A DNA stretch of 64,000 nucleotides from Myxococcales bacterium (lineage in GTDB: Bacteria; Myxococcota_A; Polyangia; Haliangiales; Haliangiaceae). Every line of letters begins with the position of its first letter. The first letter of the stretch is position 1. Below the pieces are notes generated by a model. It saw nothing but the letters and a program-made list of their open reading frames with translations, ran no database searches and was not told the DNA's origin. The stretch is taken from contig JADJGV010000020.1 in the NCBI GenBank assembly GCA_016707895.1, positions 99,181-163,180 of the forward strand. Reading direction: 5' to 3'. This document shows, one piece after another, positions 25,787 to 34,103 of this stretch. A program made the position numbers and the translations under genes.

Positions 25787-27484
25787 GTGCTGCGCCGGCT
25801 GACGCTCGTGGTCGTGACCGCAGGCTGCGCCGCGCGGGGCGCGGTCGTCGTGCCTCCGCCGGCGGGCGTGGCAGCGCGCGGAGCTGCGCCGGCGCCCCCC
25901 GCCGCAGCGGCGGCCGCGTCGGTCGTCGTCGATGGCGGCGAGCTGGTCCTGTCCTTGCGCGGCAAGCCGGCCGGTCGCGAGGTGTTCACGATCGAGGCCG
26001 AGGGCGACGGCTACCGGGTCCGCTCCGAGGTCCGGCTCGAGCAGCGGTCGACGCTGCGGCTGATCGCCAGCGACCTCGTGACCGACCGGGCGTGGCGCCC
26101 CCGCGCCGCGATCGTGCGCGACGTCGTCGACGGCGTCACCACCAGCACGCTCGAGGGCGATCCGCTGACGCTGCGCACCACGTCGCGGCTCAACCCGGCC
26201 ACCGTGCGCACCGCCAGCCGCGCCATCGAGCTGTACCTCGCCGACAACACGCTGGCCCACTTCGCGCCGACCTGCGCGGTGGCGGCGCCGACGGTGCGCA
26301 CCGGCTTCCCTGGCATGGCGGTGCGCATCGGCCCCGATCGCGCGCTGCCGCCGTTCGTCCAGCGCACCGTCGACCTCGGCGCGACCGTGCGCGCGCTGGT
26401 CACCTGCGAAGGCGCGCGGCTGGTCGCGGTCGAGTTGCCGGCCCTCGCGCTGGTGGCCGTGCGCAGCGATCGCGCCGACGACCTGCGCGACCTGGTCGGC
26501 GTGCCGGCGACCAAGGCGCCGCTGCCGCCCGGCCTCATCGAGGAGCCTCGCACCGTGCGGGTCGCCGCCGCCCGCGATCGCGCGGCCGCCGAGCTGGCGT
26601 GCTCGCTGGTGCGCCCGGTCGGCGCGACCGGCCCGCTGCCGGTGGCGCTGCTGCTGACCGGCTCGGGCGCGCAGGATCGCGACGAGGACGCGGTCGGGGC
26701 GGGCGGGGTGAAGCTCGGGCTGCTGCGCGCGGTGGCCGGCGCGCTGGGCGTCGCCGGCGTGGCGTCGTTGCGCTGCGACGACCGCGGGGTCGGCGGCTCG
26801 ACCGGGGAGTTCGGCGCGGCGACGCTGGCCACGTTCGTCGCCGACGCGCAGGCCGCGGTGGCCGCGCTGCGCCGCGAGCGCGCGCTGGATCCGCGCCGGG
26901 TGATCGTCGTCGGGCACTCCGAGGGCGGCGTGGTCGCGGCCGCGGTCGCCGCCGCCGATCCGCGGGTCGCCGGGGTCGCGCTGCTGGCGGCGCCGGGGCG
27001 CCCGGTCGACGAGGTGCTGCTGGGCCAGGTCGCGCACACGCTGACCGCCGGCGGCCTGACCGCCGCCGAGGCGGCCGCCGCGCTGGCCCGCCACCAGGCC
27101 GCGTTCGCCGCGATCCGCGCCGCGCAGCCGCTGCCCGACACCGCCGAGGCCGATGAGTGGGCCGGCGGCGAGGCCTGGCTGCGCTCGCACATGCGGCACG
27201 ACGCGCTGGCCGACGTGCGCGCGCTCGCGTGCCCGGTGTGGATCGCCCAGGGCGCGATCGATCGGCAGGTCACTCCGGTCGACGCCGCGGCGCTGGCCGG
27301 CGCCGCGCGGGCGGGAGGCCGCGCGACCGTCACCGAGCGCGCGTACCCGTCGCTCGATCACGCGTTCGTCGTGTCCGCCACCGGCGACGTCGCCGAGTAC
27401 GCCACGCCAGGCCGCCAGGTCGACCCGACCTTCCTCGCCGAGCTGGCCGGGTTCGTCGCCGCGGTGCCACCGCGCCCGCGCTGA
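25787..27484 (+). CDS. secreted alpha/beta hydrolase (S9/esterase-like)
   Basis: 565 residues from a GTG with a lipoprotein-like signal (VVVTAGCAA). An N-terminal beta-rich part of about 250 residues precedes an alpha/beta hydrolase domain with oxyanion region LLLTGSGAQDRDE, nucleophile elbow GHSEGG (S378), a late aspartate region (WIAQGAIDRQVTP) and catalytic-His segment SLDHAFV. It resembles uncharacterised 'alpha/beta hydrolase family' proteins with an N-terminal DUF3887-like domain. Substrate unknown. It starts about 40 nt after the PhoD gene and ends at twin hairpins. Confidence 0.82.
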   Translation: MLRRLTLVVVTAGCAARGAVVVPPPAGVAARGAAPAPPAAAAAASVVVDGGELVLSLRGKPAGREVFTIEAEGDGYRVRSEVRLEQRSTLRLIASDLVTDRAWRPRAAIVRDVVDGVTTSTLEGDPLTLRTTSRLNPATVRTASRAIELYLADNTLAHFAPTCAVAAPTVRTGFPGMAVRIGPDRALPPFVQRTVDLGATVRALVTCEGARLVAVELPALALVAVRSDRADDLRDLVGVPATKAPLPPGLIEEPRTVRVAAARDRAAAELACSLVRPVGATGPLPVALLLTGSGAQDRDEDAVGAGGVKLGLLRAVAGALGVAGVASLRCDDRGVGGSTGEFGAATLATFVADAQAAVAALRRERALDPRRVIVVGHSEGGVVAAAVAAADPRVAGVALLAAPGRPVDEVLLGQVAHTLTAGGLTAAEAAAALARHQAAFAAIRAAQPLPDTAEADEWAGGEAWLRSHMRHDALADVRALACPVWIAQGAIDRQVTPVDAAALAGAARAGGRATVTERAYPSLDHAFVVSATGDVAEYATPGRQVDPTFLAELAGFVAAVPPRPR

Positions 27485-27533
27485 CGAGCGAGCACCGGTC
27501 GACGCGTCGGGAGTCTCGCGTCCTGGTGGGAGG

Positions 27534-27581
27534 CTCGGCGGGGACCTGGCCCCGCCGAGGGAGGTGCGGCGACGCACCTCC
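27534..27581. terminator. twin perfect hairpins between convergent genes
   Basis: Hairpin 1: CTCGGCGGGG (27534-27543), loop ACCTGG, CCCCGCCGAG (27550-27559), a perfect 10-bp stem. Hairpin 2: GGAGGTGCG (27560-27568), loop GCGA (a GNRA tetraloop), CGCACCTCC (27573-27581), a perfect 9-bp stem. They abut without a gap between the hydrolase (+) and nemA (-) stops. There is no U-run on either side, so this would be a Rho-assisted or U-less bidirectional terminator, or an mRNA 3'-end stabiliser. Confidence 0.65.
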
Positions 27582-27587
27582 TGGAAC

Positions 27588-28664
27588 TCAGTAGTCGGTG
27601 TAGCCGCGCTCGCCCGGCGTGTAGAACGTCCCGAAGTCGGGCGCGGTCAGCGCCGCGCCGGTGGCCAGCTTCTGCACCAGGTCGGGGTTGGCCAGGAACG
27701 GGCGGCCGAACGCCACCAGGTCGCCCTTGCCCTCGACCAGGTCGGCCTCGGCGCGGGCGCGGTCGTAGCCGCCCGACAGGACGTACGTGCCCTTGAAGCC
27801 CGTGCGCAGCGCGGCCTTCACCGCGTCGCTGACCTTGGGCGCGCCCATCGAGCTGTGATCGACGACGTGCAGGTACGCCAGGCCCAGCGTCGACAATTCG
27901 GCGGCCAGCGCGGCGTACAGCGCCTCGTGGTCCGGGTCGGGCTGCATGCCGTTGAACGCGCCGTACGGCGACACCCGGATGCCGACGCGATCGGCGCCGA
28001 CGCGCGCCGCGCTGCGCCGGGCCGCCTCGACCGCGAACCGGATGCGGTTGGCGACCGCGCCGCCCCAGCGATCGGTGCGCTGGTTCGACGCGGTGTTGAG
28101 GAACTGATCGATCAGGTAGCCGTTGGCGGCGTGGAGCTCGACGCCGTCGAAGCCAGCCTCGATCGCCCGGGCGCTGGCGTGGGCGTAGCCCTCGAGCGCC
28201 TGCTCGATGTCGGCCTCGGTCATCGCCACCGGCTCGGTCGCCGGCTGGTTGCCGTCGGGGTCGACCCAGATGTCCGCCGCCAGCTTGATCGCCGACGGCC
28301 CCAGCACCCGCGCGCCGGCCGGCAGGTTGGCCTGGTGCGACGCCCGGCCGGTGTGCATCAGCTGCACGAAGATCGCGCCGCCGGCGGCGTGCACCGCGTC
28401 GGTCACCTTGCGCCAGCCCGCGACCTGCGCGTCGCTGAACACGCCGGGGATGCGCGCGTAGCCCAGCCCGTCGGCGGTCGGCGCGGTGCCCTCGGTGACG
28501 ATCAACCCGGCGCCGGCGCGCTGCGCGTAGTAGGTCGCGACCAGCTCGCCCGGCACGTTGCCGATCGACCGGTTGCGGGTCATCGGCGCCATCACCAGGC
28601 GGTTCTTGAGGGTGAGCGGGCCCAGGCGGTAGGGCTGGAACAGGGGGGTGGCGGGCAGGGACAT
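27588..28664 (-). CDS. nemA: Old Yellow Enzyme-family alkene reductase (NemA-like)
   Basis: 358 residues. It is an FMN-dependent TIM-barrel reductase of electron-poor alkenes, nitro compounds and maleimides. LKNRLVMAPMTRNRS at the N-terminus, VQLMHTGRASH, VELHAANGYLIDQFLN (substrate-binding His and Asn), RWGG and FGRPFLANPDL are all OYE hallmarks. Length is typical. It is divergent from an Rrf2 regulator with operator-like dyads between them, the usual arrangement for regulator-controlled electrophile detoxification. The ATG follows GGAGTC at a normal distance. Confidence 0.95.
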   Translation of the reverse strand: MSLPATPLFQPYRLGPLTLKNRLVMAPMTRNRSIGNVPGELVATYYAQRAGAGLIVTEGTAPTADGLGYARIPGVFSDAQVAGWRKVTDAVHAAGGAIFVQLMHTGRASHQANLPAGARVLGPSAIKLAADIWVDPDGNQPATEPVAMTEADIEQALEGYAHASARAIEAGFDGVELHAANGYLIDQFLNTASNQRTDRWGGAVANRIRFAVEAARRSAARVGADRVGIRVSPYGAFNGMQPDPDHEALYAALAAELSTLGLAYLHVVDHSSMGAPKVSDAVKAALRTGFKGTYVLSGGYDRARAEADLVEGKGDLVAFGRPFLANPDLVQKLATGAALTAPDFGTFYTPGERGYTDY

Positions 28665-28688
28665 CGGTGACTCCAGGCTGGAAAATGA

Positions 28689-28741
28689 AACCGTGACGGT
28701 TACAGTTCCTATTGTGTAACCAGCGTGGTTGCAGAAAGCAA
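28689..28741. promoter_or_regulatory. nemA promoter with paired AACC-N5-GGTT operators
   Basis: Two dyads share the form AACC-N5-GGTT: 28689-28701 (a perfect 6-1-6 palindrome, AACCGTGACGGTT) and 28718-28730 (AACCAGCGTGGTT), with centres 29 bp apart. The arms GGTTACA (28698-28704) and TGTAACC (28715-28721) also form an inverted pair. On the minus strand TTGCTT (28736-28741) and TACACA (28713-28718) are 17 bp apart, so one dyad occupies the nemA promoter spacer. For the Rrf2 gene, TTGTGC (28760-28765) and TAGACT (28783-28788) are 17 bp apart. Confidence 0.6.
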
Positions 28742-28807
28742 GGGGCCCACGGTCGGTCGTTGTGCCGTCCCCGCCCCGTGGCTAGACTGGTCCCGTCGAG
28801 CCCCGCC

Positions 28808-29248
28808 ATGCCCGCCAACAGCCGCTTCGCCGTCGCGACCCACGTGCTGACCAGCCTCGCGCTGGCCGCCGAGGACGATCCCGACGCCCGGTTGACCTCC
28901 GACGAGCTGGCCGCCAGCGTCAACACCAGCCCGGTGGTGGTGCGGCGCCTGATCGGCCGGCTGCAGGCCGCCGGCCTGGTGGTAGCCCAGACCGGGCGCC
29001 GCGGCGGCGCCGCGCTGGCCCGCCCGGCCGCCAAGATCTCGCTGCTCGACATCCAGCGCGCCGTCGACGAGCCGGTGCTGTTCGGCCTGAACCCCAACCA
29101 GCCCAACCCGCAGTGCGACGTCAGCTGCCGGATGAAGGACGTGCTGGGGCCGGTGTTCGCCGACGCCGAGCGCGCCGCCGCCGCCCGCCTGGCCAAGGTC
29201 CGCCTGGCGTCGCTGGTCGCCGCTCTCCGCACCCCCCGCCGCGCCTGA
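28808..29248 (+). CDS. Rrf2-family transcriptional regulator
   Basis: 146 residues from the ATG at 28808. A winged-helix N-terminus (LTSDELAASVNTSPVVVRRLIGRLQAAGLV, wing GRRGGAALARP) is followed by the Rrf2 signature KISLLDIQRAVDEP. Two cysteines only, C103 and C107 (QCDVSC), suggest redox or electrophile sensing rather than the three-cysteine Fe-S cluster of IscR/NsrR. Divergent from nemA with shared operators, it most likely represses nemA and itself. The upstream in-frame extension crosses the operator region and is not coding. Confidence 0.92.
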   Translation: MPANSRFAVATHVLTSLALAAEDDPDARLTSDELAASVNTSPVVVRRLIGRLQAAGLVVAQTGRRGGAALARPAAKISLLDIQRAVDEPVLFGLNPNQPNPQCDVSCRMKDVLGPVFADAERAAAARLAKVRLASLVAALRTPRRA

Positions 29249-29308
29249 GCGCGCCTCGCGCGCGCCCGCTCTTGACACCCGCCGCCGGCTAGGGCATCCA
29301 TACGTTCC

Positions 29309-29326
29309 GCCGGGTTTACCCCCGGC
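29309..29326 (+). terminator. small hairpin just upstream of tRNA-Asn
   Basis: GCCGGG (29309-29314), loop TTTACC, CCCGGC (29321-29326), followed by TCTT: a perfect 6-bp stem between the Rrf2 gene and the tRNA. It could end Rrf2 transcription or be part of the tRNA precursor leader. A consensus TTGACA at 29272-29277, with a weak -10 somewhere in 29295-29304, may be the tRNA promoter. Confidence 0.4.
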
Positions 29327-29329
29327 TCT

Positions 29330-29404
29330 TCCGAAGTAGCTCAGTGGTAGAGCAGCCGGCTGTTAACCGGCGGGTCGCAGGTTCGAAACCTGCCTTCGGA
29401 GCCA
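29330..29404 (+). tRNA. tRNA-Asn (anticodon GUU), CCA encoded
   Basis: A full cloverleaf: acceptor TCCGAAG (29330-29336) pairs with CTTCGGA (29394-29400), D-arm GCTC...GAGC, anticodon loop CTGTTAA with GTT at 29362-29364, T-arm GCAGGTTCGAAACCTGC, discriminator G29401 and an encoded CCA (29402-29404). GUU reads AAC/AAU, hence asparagine. Confidence 0.97.
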
Positions 29405-29492
29405 GATCGAGAGGCGGCGGGGCGGAGGAGGTCGCGATGAGCCAGCAGCGCTGGCCGTTGACTCGACGACGCCACCCGCCGACGCTCGTCGC

Positions 29493-31109
29493 ATGGCGCG
29501 CGCGCGGCTCGAGCCACGAGCGGAGATCACGCCGACGCGGTTCGCGGAGGTGGGGCGCCCCTACCTGATCTGCCGCGGCGGCGTGGCGGACGCGGTCGCG
29601 CTGTGCAGCGCCTTCGACCCGCTCTGCTGGCCCGCGCGCGCCACCTACGGCGGGCACGCGCTGCGGCACCGCCTCAGCCTCTACACCGGCGACCTGGCGC
29701 GGCGGCTGGCGATCTTCGACGGCGCCTGGTTCCCCATCAACGACGTCGCGTTCCACCCGTCCGAGCCGCGCGCGCTGGTGGCGACCGGCAGCTACGACAG
29801 TGGCTACTGCTACCGCGGCGCGCTGTTCGACTGGAACTGGGAGACCGGCGAGGCGCGCAGCGTGCTCGGCGAGTCGCGCGAGGTCGTCCGGTGCCGGTTC
29901 GTCGACGGGCAGCGCGCGGCGGTGCTGCTGCGCCCGCGCGACGACGACGAGTACGGCGACGCCAAGGCGTACGCGATGGTCGTCGGCGGCGTGCTGGACG
30001 ACGTGGCGCCGCCCGGTCGCCTGGACTACGACGAGGACGACCGACCCCGCGATCCGCGGCTGGCGACGTTCGCGCCGGTCGAGCCTCAGCGCCTCGGCTT
30101 CGACGATCGCCCGAGCCCGTGGCGCGGGCTGCCGGCGTCGGACCGCGCGTCCCTCGAGCGGGCCGGGTTCGAGGAGCGGCACCGCGTGTGGGACGTGGCC
30201 TGGCTCGACGATGCGCGCGTGGCGGCGGTGCACGACAACTGCCACGTCGAGGTCTGGCGGCTGCCGCACACGCGCGAGGTCGTGGTGCGCGGCGACGGCC
30301 ACGGCGTCCAGCTCCTGCCGCTGGGGGACCGGCTGCTGGTCAACCTGCTCGCGACGGCCACGTCGGGGGCCGGCCCGCGCGAGCGGTCCACGCTGGCGTG
30401 CCTGTCCGACGGGGCGCTGGTCGAATGGCGCCGGTTCGATCGCGCCTACGCGTGCTCGACCGATCGGCACGGGCGGCTGCTGGCCCGCGACACCGGCAGC
30501 CGGGAGGTCGCGCGGCGCGATCTCGGGCTCGACGTGGCCGGCGGTGTGTTCCTCGATCAGGACCTCGGCCGCTACGACTGCTCCACCCACCACGTCCGGA
30601 TCGACGGCGGCGACGCGCTCTACTTCCTGCAGGGCACGCCGTCCACCGGGCACCAGGGCAAGCGGCTGTGCCGCGTCGACGCGGCCGGGGCGATCCACGA
30701 CGGCCCGACCTGGGACGATCGCGGCGCCTTCCTCATGGACGGCTGCGCCACGCGCGGGCTCGACGACACGATCGTCCGAGCCTACCGCGACTACCACCCG
30801 GACCCGCGGGTCTGCGAGCGGGCGATCGAGGCCTGGGCGCTGTCCGGGGCAGGCGCGCGGTGGCGCCTCGCCGTCGACGCCGACGTCACCGCGCTGATCA
30901 CGATGGCCGATCGTCAGGTCGTCGTCTTCGCGCTCACCTCCGGACGCCTCGGCGCGATCGACGCGCGCAGCGGCGAGCTGCTCGCGGACCACCGGCTCGC
31001 CGTCGACGGCGTGCCGACCTTCGCCACGGCGCTCGCGGCCCGCGGCGCGGCGCTGATCGTCGGGACGATCGACGGCCGGTTGTTGCGCTGGGAGCTGGTG
31101 AGCCCGTGA
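29493..31109 (+). CDS. beta-propeller-like protein of unknown function, first gene of an unusual operon
   Basis: 538 residues, no signal peptide, so probably cytoplasmic. Repeated blade-like strands are visible, such as INDVAFHPSEPRALVATGSYD, VWDVAWLDDARVAAVHDNCHVEVW, VDADVTALITMADRQVVVFAL and LIVGTIDGRLLRWEL. These resemble WD40/PQQ-like propellers without strict WD ends. I do not recognise the family. Its TGA overlaps the GTG of the ArgC-like gene (GTGA, 31106-31109), and that gene overlaps the CoaB-like gene in the same way, so all three are likely translated in a coupled manner. The cluster starts about 90 nt after tRNA-Asn. Confidence 0.75.
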   Translation: MARARLEPRAEITPTRFAEVGRPYLICRGGVADAVALCSAFDPLCWPARATYGGHALRHRLSLYTGDLARRLAIFDGAWFPINDVAFHPSEPRALVATGSYDSGYCYRGALFDWNWETGEARSVLGESREVVRCRFVDGQRAAVLLRPRDDDEYGDAKAYAMVVGGVLDDVAPPGRLDYDEDDRPRDPRLATFAPVEPQRLGFDDRPSPWRGLPASDRASLERAGFEERHRVWDVAWLDDARVAAVHDNCHVEVWRLPHTREVVVRGDGHGVQLLPLGDRLLVNLLATATSGAGPRERSTLACLSDGALVEWRRFDRAYACSTDRHGRLLARDTGSREVARRDLGLDVAGGVFLDQDLGRYDCSTHHVRIDGGDALYFLQGTPSTGHQGKRLCRVDAAGAIHDGPTWDDRGAFLMDGCATRGLDDTIVRAYRDYHPDPRVCERAIEAWALSGAGARWRLAVDADVTALITMADRQVVVFALTSGRLGAIDARSGELLADHRLAVDGVPTFATALAARGAALIVGTIDGRLLRWELVSP

Positions 31110-31915
31110 CCGGCGCCGCGCTGCCTCCGATGACCGCGGTCTACATCGCCGGCGCGACGGGCCGGGTCGGTGGCGAGGTCGCGCGCCTGGCCGCGGCGGC
31201 CGGCTTGGCGCAGGTCGACGCCCCTGGCGACGCGGCCGTCTGGCTGCTCGCGCTGCCGCGCACCGTCGTCGAGGCGGAGCTCGACCGCTGGACGGTCGAG
31301 CGGCCGGGCGCCGTGATCGACCTGTCGGGAGCGTTCAAGGCCCGCGGCGTCGGGGCCTACGCGCTGCTCGCCGACCCCGCCCACGTCTGGGAGGGCGCGC
31401 CGGTCGGCGGCCACCGGCTGTTCGCCAACCCCGGGTGCATCGCGAGCGCGGTGATCGTCGGGCTCACCCAGAGCGGGCTCGGCGCGTTCGTCACTGGCGG
31501 GTTGCACGTCACGGCGGTCACCGCCGGCAGCGCCGCGGGTGCCGCGACCGCGGGCTTGTTGCGGGCCGGTCACCGGTGGTGGGACCACCCGCACGTCGCC
31601 GAGGTCGAGCGCGCGCTGGCGCTGCCATGCGCCAGCTTCGTGCCGCTCGTCGACTACGGGCTGGCGCGGGGGATCGTCGTGACGGTCAGCGGGACCGCGG
31701 GGGCCGAGGCGCTGGCGCTCGCGGTGGCGGGCGACGAGGTCGACGTCGCGCAGGTGCAGGGCACCGCCGAGGTGCGCTGGCATCGCCGCGTGCGGGCGCA
31801 CCCGACGCTCGGCGCGACGTTCACGCTGGTGGCCGCGCTGGACAACCTGACGTTCCCGGCGGCCAACGCCGTGGCGGTGGCGACCCAGTGGTTGGCGGCG
31901 GAGGGCCGTCGGTGA
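31106..31915 (+). CDS. ArgC-like semialdehyde dehydrogenase / acyl-phosphate reductase homologue (shortened)
   Basis: 269 residues from the GTG at 31106; an ATG at 31130 would give 261. ArgC landmarks run in order: GATGRVGGEVARL (NADP fold), WLLALP, VIDLSGAFK, catalytic Cys in ANPGCIAS, TAGSAAG, the His-bearing GHRWWDHPHVAEVE, DYGLARGIVVTV and ALDNLTFPAAN. The enzyme class reduces acyl phosphates to aldehydes with NADPH. It is clearly shorter than usual ArgC (about 310-345 residues), mainly between the first strand and WLLALP. No other arginine gene is nearby, so its substrate is probably not N-acetylglutamyl phosphate. Confidence 0.75.
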   Translation: MTGAALPPMTAVYIAGATGRVGGEVARLAAAAGLAQVDAPGDAAVWLLALPRTVVEAELDRWTVERPGAVIDLSGAFKARGVGAYALLADPAHVWEGAPVGGHRLFANPGCIASAVIVGLTQSGLGAFVTGGLHVTAVTAGSAAGAATAGLLRAGHRWWDHPHVAEVERALALPCASFVPLVDYGLARGIVVTVSGTAGAEALALAVAGDEVDVAQVQGTAEVRWHRRVRAHPTLGATFTLVAALDNLTFPAANAVAVATQWLAAEGRR

Positions 31916-32610
31916 GGGTGCGGCCGGCGGCGCTGATCGTCACGCTCGGTGGCACCGTCGAGGCGGTCGACGCGGTGCGCGTGTTGACCAACCTCAGCGG
32001 CGGCGGACTGGGCCGGGAGATCGTCGCGGCGGCGCTGGCGCGGGGCCTGCGCGTCCACGCGCTGGTCTCGGTGCTCGCCGCGGCGCCGCCGCCCCATCGC
32101 CGCTTGACCGTCGAGCGGTTCACCTCGGCGCGGGACCTCGGGCGCCGGCTGCGCGCGCAGCTGCAGCCGCGCCGGGCGGGCGCGGTGGCGGTCGCGATGG
32201 CGGCGGCGGTGGCCGACTACCGACCCGCGCGGGTGACACGGGGCAAGCTCTCCTCGACGCCGGCCGCGCGCACGCTCCGGCTGGTGCGCAACCCGAAGCT
32301 GATCGACGCGATCCATCGCTGGCGCCCCGACGCCGTGCTGGTGAGCTTCAAGCTGGCGGCCGCGGACACGGCCGACGGCGCGTTGCTCGACCTGGCCCAC
32401 CGCCAGCGCCTCCGCACGCGGTCGCGCGCCGTCGTCGCCAACCGGTGGCCGAGCGGCGGGGTGCACCGCGCGTGGCTGGTGTCCGCCGAGGGAGTCCAGC
32501 GGCTCGTCGGGCGGCGGCAGATCGCGCGCGCGGTGGTCGACGTCGCGATGTCTCGGACGGGCATCGCGGGTGGCGGCCGCGCGTCCGTCCGGGGCGGTGG
32601 TCGCCGCTGA
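31912..32610 (+). CDS. CoaB-like (phosphopantothenate--cysteine ligase domain) protein
   Basis: 232 residues, GTG start overlapping the upstream stop. LIVTLGGTVEAVDAVRVLTN matches the N-terminus of the CoaB ligase domain (ITAGGTxExIDPVR), and VAMAAAVADYRPARVTRGKLSS matches its AAAVADYRP...K active-site segment; LRLVRNPKLIDAI and VLVSFKLAA follow as in CoaB. The CoaC flavoprotein domain is absent. CoaB forms a carboxyl-CMP intermediate and joins it to cysteine. Placed next to an ArgC-like reductase it may activate a different carboxylate. A duplicate or paralogue of the housekeeping coaBC is assumed but not visible here. Confidence 0.72.
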   Translation: MRVRPAALIVTLGGTVEAVDAVRVLTNLSGGGLGREIVAAALARGLRVHALVSVLAAAPPPHRRLTVERFTSARDLGRRLRAQLQPRRAGAVAVAMAAAVADYRPARVTRGKLSSTPAARTLRLVRNPKLIDAIHRWRPDAVLVSFKLAAADTADGALLDLAHRQRLRTRSRAVVANRWPSGGVHRAWLVSAEGVQRLVGRRQIARAVVDVAMSRTGIAGGGRASVRGGGRR

Positions 32611-32634
32611 TCCCGGGCGCGGCTCGATCGGCCG

Positions 32635-32720
32635 CGCTCACCAGACGTCGCTCGGGCCGTCGCCGCGGTAGATGTTGTCGCCCTGGCCGAGCTGGCGGTT
32701 GAGGTTGCCGCCCCAGCACT
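32635..32720 (-). pseudogene. remnant copy of the 3' end of the RCC1-repeat gene
   Basis: This stretch repeats 34101-34213, the end of the RCC1-repeat gene: both start with CGCTCACCAGACGTCG and share the segment encoding CWGGNLN-QLGQGDNIYRGD before the terminal DVW and stop. The copy has lost 27 nt (in frame) inside the last repeat and turns into unrelated sequence upstream. The rest of the 32611-32993 gap, apart from the rsgA ribosome site, shows nothing I can name. Confidence 0.75.
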
Positions 32721-32993
32721 CGTGTCGACCGCTGCCAGGGCCGAATGCCGCGGGGGAGGGCGCGGTCGGCCCGGGGCATGGCCTTGACGTGGCCGGGGAA
32801 CGAACCCACACAGAGGTTGGATGAACGTCACGGCCCTCCAGACGAATCCTGCGTGAGGACACCGCGTCGTCGGCGCTGAGCGCCACGGCGCGCCTCCCTG
32901 GACGATCGATCCTTGCCGCGGTCCACGCGTCGGCGTGCGGCGCATGCGGCGCGCTGCGCGAGCCTCGGGCCGCGCCACCTGGAGGACGTCATC

Positions 32994-34070
32994 GTGGACG
33001 AACTATCTGCGCTGGGCTTCGGCCCCTTCTTCGAGCGACAGCTTCCGGCATCCGGCGACGACGGGCTCATCCCCGCGCGCGTCGCGGCCGAGCATCGGGG
33101 CGCCTACGAGGTGTGGTCGGCGACCGGCGCGGGACGCGCCCAGGTCGCGGGAAGGCTCCGCGTCCAGAGCCCGGAGGCCGGGGCGCCCGGTGTCGGCGAC
33201 TGGGTGCTCGTCAACGCAGCCCCCGGGCCAGGCCGCACCGCGATCATCGAGAGCGTCCTCGAGAGGCGCACGGTGTTCACACGGGGCGCCGCCGGCCGCG
33301 AAGCGCGTGCGCAGGTGGTCGCGGCCAACGTCGACCTGGTGTTCGCCGTGTGTGGCCTCGACGCCGACTTCAACGTGCGCCGCATCGAGCGCTACCTCGC
33401 CCGCATCTGGGCGAGCGGCGCCCTGCCATCGGTGGTCCTCAACAAGGCCGACGTCTGCGCGGACCCGTGGTCGCGCGTCGCCGAGGTCGAGCGTCACGCC
33501 GTCGGCGTGCCGACCTACGTGATCAGCGCCCTTCACGCCGAAGGCATCGAGGCCGTGCGTGCCGGCATCCACGCCGGCATGACCGTGGCCCTCGTCGGTT
33601 CCTCCGGGGCCGGCAAGTCGACGCTCGTCAACGCGCTGCTCGGCGACGACCGGATGCGCACCGGCGAGGTCCGGGCCCGCGACGGCCGGGGCTGCCACGT
33701 CACGACCCATCGTCAGCTCGTCTCGCTCCCTGGCGGCGGCCTGCTCCTCGACACCCCCGGCATGCGCGAGCTGCAGCTCCTCGATGATGAAGGCATCGAC
33801 AGCGTCTTCGGGGACATCGCGGCGCTCGCCGGTCGCTGTCGGTTTCGGGACTGCGGCCACGACTCCGAGCCTGGCTGCGCGGTGAAGGCCGCGGTCGAGT
33901 CGGGCGCGCTGGCGGTCGATCGCTTCGAGCACTACCGGCAGCTCGAGCGCGAGGCGCAGGCCAACGAGCTGCGTCACGACGAGCACCGGCGGCGGCAAGC
34001 CGAGCGGGTTTGGGGCCAGCTTTCGGATGAGGTGGCGCAGCTCCGGATCTGGAAAGGCGGCAAGCCCTAG
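32994..34070 (+). CDS. rsgA: ribosome small subunit-dependent GTPase A
   Basis: 358 residues, a circularly permuted GTPase that matures the 30S subunit. Motif order proves the permutation: G4 NKAD, G5 SAL, then G1 GSSGAGKST, G2 region VTTHR and G3 DTPG. The C-terminal zinc site is CRFRDCGHDSEPGC. An OB-fold N-domain precedes (VGDWVLVN). I choose the GTG at 32994 because GGAGG lies 8 nt upstream and VDELSALGFGPFF is the usual N-terminus; an ORF extension reaches 32913. It lies between the two copies of the RCC1 end sequence and converges on the parent gene. Confidence 0.94.
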   Translation: MDELSALGFGPFFERQLPASGDDGLIPARVAAEHRGAYEVWSATGAGRAQVAGRLRVQSPEAGAPGVGDWVLVNAAPGPGRTAIIESVLERRTVFTRGAAGREARAQVVAANVDLVFAVCGLDADFNVRRIERYLARIWASGALPSVVLNKADVCADPWSRVAEVERHAVGVPTYVISALHAEGIEAVRAGIHAGMTVALVGSSGAGKSTLVNALLGDDRMRTGEVRARDGRGCHVTTHRQLVSLPGGGLLLDTPGMRELQLLDDEGIDSVFGDIAALAGRCRFRDCGHDSEPGCAVKAAVESGALAVDRFEHYRQLEREAQANELRHDEHRRRQAERVWGQLSDEVAQLRIWKGGKP

Positions 34071-34103
34071 ACGCTCACCGCCGACAGGCGGGGCTGCTCG
34101 CGC

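Noticed and set aside
31435..32610. Longer alternative N-terminus for the CoaB-like protein
   Set aside because: The extension is the out-of-frame shadow of the ArgC-like gene; the GTG at 31912 overlaps its stop and starts the CoaB homology.
29330..34100. Integrated element at tRNA-Asn with an att repeat
   Set aside because: I found no integrase and no second copy of the tRNA 3' end in the window; only the duplication around rsgA is certain.
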